Assembly: GCA_002418825.1 (NCBI GenBank)
Contig: DIEW01000003.1
Location: 777 to 20,269, forward strand
Length of the DNA: 19,493 bases
Source of the DNA: Syntrophaceae bacterium UBA5764
GTDB taxonomy: Bacteria; Desulfobacterota; Syntrophia; Syntrophales; Smithellaceae
Direction: 5' to 3'
Positions 14,668 through 19,493 of this stretch are shown here, piece by piece; position 1 is the first letter of the stretch; each line of letters opens with the position of its first letter. The notes beneath the pieces are model-generated. The model made no database searches. It was not told the DNA's origin and saw nothing but the letters and a program-made list of their open reading frames with translations. Position numbers and translations under genes: made by a program.

Positions 14668-14710
14668 CACTGCCGGTGTGAAACGCATTTCATTCCGTCC
14701 ACCGGCAGTG
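14668..14710. repeat. GC-rich inverted repeat between the peroxiredoxin and rhodanese genes
   Basis: Perfect 11-base arms CACTGCCGGTG (14668-14678) and CACCGGCAGTG (14700-14710) around 21 bases, 13 bases past the peroxiredoxin stop. On the minus strand the stem is followed by AAAAAAC rather than U, so it is not a standard intrinsic terminator. It may protect the 3' end of the upstream mRNA. Confidence 0.55.
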
Positions 14711-14723
14711 CGCTTTGCCGCCA

Positions 14724-15449
14724 TCATTTATCAAAAGCCATGGAGGTTTTCCATACTTCCCAAACTTTACCGACCAGGTCAGGACCAGGCTTCAGTGTCG
14801 GCTTACCCGGTCTCCAACCAGAAGGAGTCGCTTCGGTTCCTTTGCTATTGCGGACATGCTGGAAGGCCTGCAACTGACGCAATGTTTCACTTACATTGCG
14901 GCCCACCGGCGGAGTAAGCACTTCGAATCCCTGAATAATGCCGTCCGGATCAATGAGGAACCTGCCGCGCGCTTCCACACCCGCGTCTTCCAGATAAACG
15001 CCAAAGACAGAACCGACTTTTCCACCACCGTCGGAGAGCATCGGAAAAGGAATGCCTCCTTTGACCATCTTGGAAAGCTCGTGAGCATCCCACATTTTAT
15101 GGACAAAAACACTATCCACGCTCATGGACAACACTTCCACTCCGAGTTTCTGGAATTCCGGATATTTTTCGGCGACCACCGAAATTTCCGTCGCTCAGAC
15201 AAATGTGAAATCACCCGGATAAAAGCAAAGGCTCACCCATTTGCCCAGATAATCGGAAAGTTTCACATTGATAAATTTACCTTTATGATAAGCCGGAGCG
15301 ATAAAATCCGGCGCCTTTTTGCCGACGGTAACCATAGCCTTCACCTCCTTGATGACTTCCTGTTTGGGGGTTTCTTTTTTATCATCAACTTTTTCTCCAA
15401 CCGGACCGCCGGTGGGCCTGGCGCACCCGGCCTTGATTTCTTCGGCCAT
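14724..15449 (-). CDS. Selenocysteine-containing peroxiredoxin (AhpC/Prx family), TGA read through
   Basis: 241 residues if the TGA at 15197-15195 is read as selenocysteine (U85). Upstream of TGA is a peroxiredoxin N-terminal half ending YPGDFTFV; downstream, in the same frame, it continues ATEISVVAEKYPEF through AhpC-like motifs (FGVYLEDAGVEARGRFLIDPDG, VGRNVSETLRQLQAFQ). The TGA sits exactly where the peroxidatic Cys of FTFVCPTE belongs. The resolving-Cys site reads EATPSGW with Thr in place of Cys, so this is a one-selenol enzyme; the only cysteines are Cys9 and Cys75. It should reduce H2O2 or alkyl hydroperoxides with a thiol partner. A 38-residue charged extension precedes the usual MVTVGKKAPDF start; ATG 15449 is supported by AAAGGAGG 8 bases upstream. 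A recent nonsense mutation is the alternative, made unlikely by the intact frame and the hairpin after TGA. Confidence 0.85.
15167..15184 (-). promoter_or_regulatory. Bacterial SECIS-like hairpin downstream of the TGA
   Basis: In the mRNA, UUUCGG and CCGAAA form a perfect 6-bp stem around the loop UGGUCG. It occupies nucleotides 11-28 after the UGA, with the loop guanines at 18-19. Bacterial SECIS elements sit within the coding sequence just after UGA and carry a G-containing apical loop at about this distance; the E. coli fdhF loop also contains GGU. An alternative GCGAC/GUCGC pairing (nucleotides 1-5 with 19-23) could extend or compete with it. Confidence 0.65.
15195..15197 (-). other. In-frame TGA, predicted selenocysteine codon (U85)
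   Basis: Minus-strand codons read TTT GTC TGA GCG ACG GAA, that is F-V-U-A-T-E, replacing the F-V-C-P-T-E active site of peroxiredoxins. The frame is open on both sides, and the true stop is a second TGA at 14726-14724. Confidence 0.83.
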
Positions 15450-15524
15450 AAACGAAAGCCTCCTTTCTTAGCTTGACTTTACTAATGTTTTTCTGCTTTT
15501 TTTGCGCAGTAAGTTTTCTGCTTA

Positions 15525-16019
15525 CTACGACATCATTTTTTTTAACGCAGGGGAAACCATGTTTTCGGGCAACTGAACGGCAACAACTTCCCCCGTCGCG
15601 CAAACTTTACCGTCCGCGATAAGACTCGATTCCACGACAACTTTTCGTCCTTTGATTTCTTTAACCCGGCTGCGCACTTCAATTACAGTGTCAAGCGGCG
15701 TGGGCAGGAGATAATTCACATGTAAAGACGCGGTCACAAAACGAATTGATGGAAACGTGTCCATTTCGCGGTTTTCAGCACGATACTTGGCCGCTGCGGC
15801 CGTAGCGGTGGAATGACAATCAATGAGAGAGGCAATCAGACCCCCATAAGCATGACCGGGAACTCCTCCCGTGTAACAGTCTTTTGGCATGTGAACGCAG
15901 ACTGATTCTTCGCCATTCCAGTAGCTCTTAATTTTCATGCCCTGTTCATTGAGACGTCCACAACCGTAACAGTGGCTAAACTCGTCCGGGTAATAATCCT
16001 GAAATGCTTTTTTTCTCAT
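15525..16019 (-). CDS. PaaI-type hotdog-fold acyl-CoA thioesterase
   Basis: 164 residues from ATG 16019. The 4HBT hotdog core is shown by GHAYGGLIASLIDCHS (55-69) and the strand ADGKVCATGEVVAVQ. The N terminus carries HCYGCGRLN (Cys17, Cys20), a Cys pair that often precedes the hotdog domain in this subfamily and may bind metal or be structural. It should hydrolyse an acyl-CoA in the cytosol; the substrate is not readable. I prefer ATG 16019, with AGGGG five bases upstream, over ATG 16043, which would add eight residues and lacks a ribosome site. It is minus strand, 46 bases after the MBL gene and 75 bases before the peroxiredoxin gene, so it is probably part of the same transcript. Confidence 0.87.
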   Translation of the reverse strand: MRKKAFQDYYPDEFSHCYGCGRLNEQGMKIKSYWNGEESVCVHMPKDCYTGGVPGHAYGGLIASLIDCHSTATAAAAKYRAENREMDTFPSIRFVTASLHVNYLLPTPLDTVIEVRSRVKEIKGRKVVVESSLIADGKVCATGEVVAVQLPENMVSPALKKMMS

Positions 16020-16065
16020 AAAACCCCTGAGACAGTATAACATTATTTATTAAATTTTTACATTT

Positions 16066-17037
16066 TTAATGAAACATATCTCTCTTAAACGAAGGTAAGT
16101 TTTTTCCGGCCATATTCAAAATAAATTTATCCGGCATTTGTTTTTCGATTGCCATAATCGCCTTGCGCCCCGTACAGTGCATGGGAATTATATAATCCGG
16201 ATTAAGTATTTTCAGTTCTTCTGATGTCCTGTCAATAATGCCTTCAAACAACTGTCCGGAAAGATGAAAACCGCCCATTACTACATGAATCTTGTTAATG
16301 CCCGTTACGTCAATCGCATGTTTTATTGTATTGATAATACCCGCGTGCGCGCAACCGGATACAATCACCAACCTTTTATCTTTAAGATTCATGACAACGG
16401 AAGTGTCGTCTTCGATGGCATCCCATAGCTCTTTGCCATCTTTCTGCCAGTGTGCCGCAGGAAACCCTTTTTCGAAATCCGTCCGACGCGGAATTTCGCC
16501 CAGGAAAAGAACCGTATCATCAAGAATATAGTACGGCTCGTCACTTTCGATTACGGAAAAGCCGGCATTTTCAATCATCTGATGTGTCAGTTTCGGAAAG
16601 TTTATCTTCAACGTTTCGGAGTATTTAATATAACGCGGCGACTTAAAAGCGGAAGGATGCACAACAAAAGGAATATACTTTTTACCAGTAATGGCGGCAA
16701 GCTTAGAAATTCCTCCTGTATGATCGCTATGCCCATGAGAAAGAGCTGCCGCCTCAACTTCGGACATATTAACGCCAAGCGTTTTGGCGTTTTGCGCTGC
16801 CCCATCTTCGGAGAATCCAAAATCAAAAAGCAAAGTGTGCGTTTCATTTCCTGTTATCGTCTTAATCAGCGCGGAAAAACCATGTTCGGCAATAATGGAA
16901 GTTTTTATTTCTCCTTCCTTTAGCGGCGCGGCGCGAGAAATAACCGCGCTGTTATACATCGCCGTCATTTCAATATAGTTATCCTGCAGAGTCAGAACTT
17001 CGACTTTGTCCACTTCTTTCAGTTTTACTCGAGACAC
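16066..17037 (-). CDS. MBL-fold metallohydrolase (MJ0301/TM0894-like)
   Basis: 323 residues. The metallo-beta-lactamase zinc motif HGHSDH is at 101-106, with further ligand regions SGCAHAG (228-233), GGFHL (256-260 area) and PMHCTG (285-290). This arrangement matches the subfamily annotated as 7,8-dihydropterin-6-methyl-4-(beta-D-ribofuranosyl)aminobenzene-5'-phosphate synthase-like. That specific activity is known from methanopterin biosynthesis and need not hold here; in bacteria these genes are commonly found near Mrp/NifX-like genes. The start is GTG 17037 with AAAGGAG 9 bases upstream, overlapping the stop of the preceding gene region. It is soluble, and probably the fifth gene of the iron-sulfur cluster operon. 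Confidence 0.88.
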   Translation of the reverse strand: MSRVKLKEVDKVEVLTLQDNYIEMTAMYNSAVISRAAPLKEGEIKTSIIAEHGFSALIKTITGNETHTLLFDFGFSEDGAAQNAKTLGVNMSEVEAAALSHGHSDHTGGISKLAAITGKKYIPFVVHPSAFKSPRYIKYSETLKINFPKLTHQMIENAGFSVIESDEPYYILDDTVLFLGEIPRRTDFEKGFPAAHWQKDGKELWDAIEDDTSVVMNLKDKRLVIVSGCAHAGIINTIKHAIDVTGINKIHVVMGGFHLSGQLFEGIIDRTSEELKILNPDYIIPMHCTGRKAIMAIEKQMPDKFILNMAGKNLPSFKRDMFH

Positions 17038-17052
17038 GGAAACTATCTCCTT

Positions 17053-17391
17053 TCAGTGATCGCAAACATTGTCTCCAACCTTAAGCGTTCCGGCAAGAAA
17101 ATTACTTGCGATGGTTTCCGGTATATCACTCGGCGCGCCGACAACCACCTTGATGCCCTGTTGGACGAATAATTGTTTCGCGCGCTGTCCCATGCCACCC
17201 GCGATAATCATGTTAGCGCCACGCTCAGCCAGCCAAGGAGGCAAAAGTCCCGGCCGGTGCGGAGGAGCAGTGATGTCTTGCCTGCTAATAATCCGCTTCT
17301 TTTCAGTATCTACATCAAGCAGCGCGAAACTTGCACAATGTCCGAAATGTACACTTAATTTACCTTCAACTAAGGGTATTGCTATTTTCAT
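17053..17391 (-). CDS. NifX / ORP-like dinitrogenase iron-molybdenum cofactor domain protein
   Basis: 112 residues, a single Nitro_FeMo-Co domain: MKIAIPLVEG opening, HFGHCASFAL (15-24), PPHRPGLLPPWL (43-54) and AGGMGQRAKQLF (64-75). Proteins of this fold bind metal-sulfide clusters; the family includes NifX, NafY and the Mo-Cu orange protein. Cys19 and Cys110 are the only cysteines, so cluster binding may use histidines too. ATG 17391 has AGGAGG 7 bases upstream and lies 12 bases after the Mrp ATPase gene. No nif structural genes are visible, so nitrogen fixation is not implied. Its place between Mrp and MinD-type ATPases points to the ORP type of context. Confidence 0.88.
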   Translation of the reverse strand: MKIAIPLVEGKLSVHFGHCASFALLDVDTEKKRIISRQDITAPPHRPGLLPPWLAERGANMIIAGGMGQRAKQLFVQQGIKVVVGAPSDIPETIASNFLAGTLKVGDNVCDH

Positions 17392-17403
17392 AATTTTTCC
17401 TCC

Positions 17404-18297
17404 TTATGAGTTTATTGTTTTTGCTTTATTCACGTCTATTATTTTATTGAGTATATCCTGCATTATTTTTATGGTGGGACTAGCCGTGTAATAATTAATA
17501 AAAGCGAGACCTGTATCGCTAGCTTGAGCTATAGCCTGTTCCATCGGTATTGCACCTAGAAAAGGCACCTGCATATCAGAGGCGATTTTTTTGCCGCCTC
17601 CTTCAGGAAAAATTTGCGTCACCTCGCCGCACTTTGGGCAAATAAAACCGCTCATATTTTCAATCACGCCCAACACAGTCACATCTAACCTGCGGCAGAA
17701 ACTGATAGATTTACGCACGTCCACCGCTGCCACTCTCTGAGGCGTGGTAACAATCACCGCGCCGTCCAGTGGCTTGATCAACTGACAGATAGAAAGCGGC
17801 TCATCTCCAGTTCCGGGTGGAACGTCAACAATAAGATAATCGAGATCTCCCCATTGTACATCCGTCAAAAACTGCTTGATAACACCCATTTTCATGGGAC
17901 CGCGCCAGATTACAGCATCATCGGGATTTTGCAGCATAAATCCTATCGACATGACTTTCATTCTCTCTAATTCAACGGGAAACAAACCATCCGGTCCGCC
18001 TTTAAGAGACTGATTTTCCAACCCCAACATGGTGGGGACACTCGGGCCATGTATGTCCACATCTAAAAGCCCCACTCGTTGCCCAGCCAGCATAAGGGCT
18101 ACGGCCAGATTCACTGCAACGGTGCTTTTGCCTACACCGCCTTTACCTGATAAAATAAGAATTTTGTGTTTTATCCGGCAAAGCGTCGCCTGCAATTTGC
18201 GGCGATCCGCGTATTCTTGCGGACTTTCATCTTTATTTTGTTTTTTCGCCGAGCAGTCGGTATCATGACATGTATCACACGTCTTTTTCTCGTCCAT
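17404..18297 (-). CDS. mrp: Mrp/NBP35-type iron-sulfur carrier P-loop ATPase
   Basis: 297 residues. Walker A GKGGVGKST (51-59), switch/Walker B DVPPGTGDEP (158-167), and CPKC (220-223), the paired cysteines that bridge a [4Fe-4S] cluster in the Mrp/NBP35/ApbC dimer. An additional N-terminal cysteine group (Cys7, Cys10, Cys15) recalls the N-terminal cluster of NBP35 proteins but lacks its full four-cysteine spacing. The role is to carry and deliver iron-sulfur clusters in the cytosol. ATG 18297 lies six bases after the scaffold gene stop; the ribosome site AAGGAGAGG is some 13 bases upstream, longer than ideal. Confidence 0.92.
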   Translation of the reverse strand: MDEKKTCDTCHDTDCSAKKQNKDESPQEYADRRKLQATLCRIKHKILILSGKGGVGKSTVAVNLAVALMLAGQRVGLLDVDIHGPSVPTMLGLENQSLKGGPDGLFPVELERMKVMSIGFMLQNPDDAVIWRGPMKMGVIKQFLTDVQWGDLDYLIVDVPPGTGDEPLSICQLIKPLDGAVIVTTPQRVAAVDVRKSISFCRRLDVTVLGVIENMSGFICPKCGEVTQIFPEGGGKKIASDMQVPFLGAIPMEQAIAQASDTGLAFINYYTASPTIKIMQDILNKIIDVNKAKTINS

Positions 18298-18303
18298 TTT
18301 TGA

Positions 18304-18705
18304 CTAAAACCTCTCCTTCCTTTTTTGTTTTTCCATATAACCATCACAGGCGGCCTTCAAAGTGTTCACCGCCAAAAGAGCGCAATGTTGAGATTCTTCT
18401 GGTAATCCTTCCAGCGCTTCCAAAACATCTTTTTGGCTGATGGACTTTGCTTCAGCAACAGTCTTGCCTTCCGCAAGACAAGCGGTCATGGAACCACTGG
18501 CGATAGAAGGGCCACAGCCATCGGTGATAAAAGAAGCCTTTTTTATTTTTCCATTCTGCACCTCAAGCCAAAACTCCATGGTGTCGCCGCAGGGCCCGGT
18601 GATTCTGGCATGCCCGTTGAATTTCTGCAACGGCCCCATGTTGCGCGGGTCATTGGCGTGTTCTATTGCCGTCAGATGAAAAACTTTGAGATTAATTACT
18701 TCCAT
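18304..18705 (-). CDS. IscU/NifU-N-type iron-sulfur scaffold protein
   Basis: 133 residues. The three scaffold cysteines are present: Cys39 in GPCGDT (with the conserved Asp41), Cys64 in DGCGPSIASGS, and Cys108 in SQHCALLAV. These match the cluster-assembly site of IscU. No NifU C-terminal domain is fused. No iscS, hscA or iscA gene is seen here, so this is likely a dedicated scaffold for the neighbouring ATPases. ATG 18705 is preceded by GGAGGAAG and is four bases past the upstream gene stop, so the two should be coupled. Some of these scaffolds also serve selenium or sulfur metabolism, but nothing specific shows here. Confidence 0.9.
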   Translation of the reverse strand: MEVINLKVFHLTAIEHANDPRNMGPLQKFNGHARITGPCGDTMEFWLEVQNGKIKKASFITDGCGPSIASGSMTACLAEGKTVAEAKSISQKDVLEALEGLPEESQHCALLAVNTLKAACDGYMEKQKRKERF

Positions 18706-18709
18706 ACAA

Positions 18710-19493
18710 CTAAACTTCCTCCTGCAGATTAAGATTATCCCAGATTTTTATGATATCCCCAGCGCTTGGCGCCGAAATTTCCACAACGGTTTTTTGCTGA
18801 ATCTGCGCCCGCGTAATATTACTATCGTAGCGGATGCGTCCGGCAATCAGCGCGTCAGCTTCAATTGCCTTTCCCTCTATACGCTCAGTCATCTCCGGAT
18901 TTATATCCCATTTGTTGACACAGACCGCCGCGGGAATCTGAAAATGTTTGGCGAGTGTAAGAACTCGTGCCATGTCATGCTCGCCGGAAACTGTTGGCTC
19001 TGTAACCACCAAAACCTGTGAAGCACCGGCGACAGAAGCAATAACAGGGCAGCCAATACCAGGCGGTCCATCCACAATTATCAACTCATGATTTTTTATT
19101 TTGGCCATCTTACGCGCTTCGCCACGTACAGTGGAAACAAGCTTGCCGGAATTTTCCGCGGCCACACCTAAACGCGCGTGTATCATCGGCCCGCAGCGCG
19201 TCCGAGATACGAACCACTTACCACACAACCGCTCTGGAAAATCAATCGCCTTTTCCGGACAAAAGTGCACGCATACGCCACATCCTTCACAGGAAACAGG
19301 ATCTATGGAAAACAAAATATCTCCTTCACATGTTTGTTGAGTTTTTACTGCATCAAAACGACAAACGTCTCGACAAATTTCACAGCCGGTACAATCATTC
19401 TGACGAATTACCGCTTCATGGCCACTCGTGAACTCATACTCTTCGATAATTTGCGGCGCCAGCACCAAATGTAAATCAGCCGCATCCACATCA
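18710..19493 (-). CDS. MinD-superfamily ATPase with inserted ferredoxin domain (5' end outside window)
   Basis: The frame is open to the right edge, so the N-terminal Walker A (expected KGGTGKT) is missing; the GTG at 19489 is an internal codon in the segment DVDAADLHLVL. Two [4Fe-4S] motifs follow, CTGCEICRDVC and CEGCGVCVHFC, then IVDGPPGIGCPVIASV (switch region) and a normal C terminus ending NLQEEV. Members of this family occur as tandem pairs in anaerobes, including the Desulfovibrio orange-protein operon, where they act in metal-sulfur protein assembly and septum placement. Gene order (this ATPase, scaffold, Mrp, NifX-like) supports a cofactor assembly role. A second copy may lie just beyond the edge. 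Confidence 0.92.
   Translation of the reverse strand, partial: DVDAADLHLVLAPQIIEEYEFTSGHEAVIRQNDCTGCEICRDVCRFDAVKTQQTCEGDILFSIDPVSCEGCGVCVHFCPEKAIDFPERLCGKWFVSRTRCGPMIHARLGVAAENSGKLVSTVRGEARKMAKIKNHELIIVDGPPGIGCPVIASVAGASQVLVVTEPTVSGEHDMARVLTLAKHFQIPAAVCVNKWDINPEMTERIEGKAIEADALIAGRIRYDSNITRAQIQQKTVVEISAPSAGDIIKIWDNLNLQEEV

Noticed and set aside
15195..15197. Nonsense mutation making a peroxiredoxin pseudogene
   Set aside because: The TGA falls exactly on the catalytic Cys codon, the frame is intact over the remaining 156 codons, and a SECIS-like hairpin follows. A random stop would have about 240 places to fall. It remains the formal alternative until the Sec machinery is shown.
14715..15476. 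Open reading frame of 253 codons on the plus strand
   Set aside because: It lies antisense across the whole peroxiredoxin gene. Its translation shows no recognisable motif, has low-complexity Phe/His-rich composition, and lacks a ribosome site. The minus-strand peroxiredoxin explains this DNA.
16020..16043. Upstream ATG start adding MLYCLRGF to the thioesterase
   Set aside because: It has no ribosome site before it, whereas ATG 16019 has AGGGG at proper distance and begins the conserved N terminus.
17053..17391. Evidence for nitrogen fixation from the NifX-like gene
   Set aside because: No nifH, nifD, nifK, nifE, nifN or nifB is present. Single-domain NifX-like proteins are widespread in anaerobes that do not fix nitrogen.
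18433..18732. 99-codon plus-strand ORF opposite the IscU-like gene
   Set aside because: It is antisense to a well-supported scaffold gene with all three ligand cysteines, and shows no independent signal.

Overview
The window reads as a chromosomal stretch of an anaerobic, free-living proteobacterium of intermediate GC content. I infer the Desulfobacterota/former Deltaproteobacteria, possibly a Syntrophus/Smithella-like syntroph. The reasons are the acyl-CoA ligase pair, a cluster resembling the Desulfovibrio orange-protein (ORP) genes, PAS-rich cytosolic c-di-GMP enzymes and a selenocysteine peroxiredoxin. The taxonomic placement is inference from gene content, not from a marker gene. I saw no tRNA, rRNA, CRISPR array, insertion sequence or phage gene.

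Left part (1-3540): the 3' end of an AMP-forming acetyl-CoA synthetase gene (plus strand, ending in a strong hairpin terminator) converges on a large minus-strand gene for an ADP-forming acyl-CoA synthetase fused to a GNAT acetyltransferase. The latter is a protein-acetyltransferase (Pat-like) architecture with the ATP-grasp module at the N terminus. The Acs fragment keeps the C-terminal lysine motif that Pat enzymes acetylate, so enzyme and likely modifier sit side by side.

Signalling part (3711-12094): a NarL-type response regulator and a PAS-PAS histidine kinase form a minus-strand pair. Divergent from them is a four-PAS GGDEF-EAL protein with a degenerate GGDEF and an intact EAL, so probably a c-di-GMP phosphodiesterase. 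Next comes a Cys-rich orphan protein on the minus strand (DUF6125-like) with a near-consensus promoter, then a four-PAS GGDEF protein with intact catalytic and inhibitory sites (diguanylate cyclase). None of the sensors has a membrane segment.

Middle part (12245-14554, minus strand): a bacterial deoxyhypusine-synthase-like enzyme, possibly coupled to a tiny upstream Cys-rich ORF, and an exported two-domain rhodanese.

Right part (14724-19493, minus strand, closely spaced): a MinD-type ATPase with two inserted [4Fe-4S] motifs (cut by the window edge), an IscU/NifU-N scaffold, an Mrp/NBP35 ATPase, a NifX/ORP-like cofactor protein, an MBL-fold hydrolase, a hotdog thioesterase and a peroxiredoxin. 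The peroxiredoxin is the most striking item. Its peroxidatic cysteine codon is an in-frame TGA followed by a hairpin with a GGU-containing apical loop at bacterial-SECIS distance. It should be one 241-residue selenoprotein, which ordinary annotation would split or call a pseudogene. The neighbouring genes suggest iron-sulfur or metal-sulfide cofactor assembly plus thiol/selenol redox defence.
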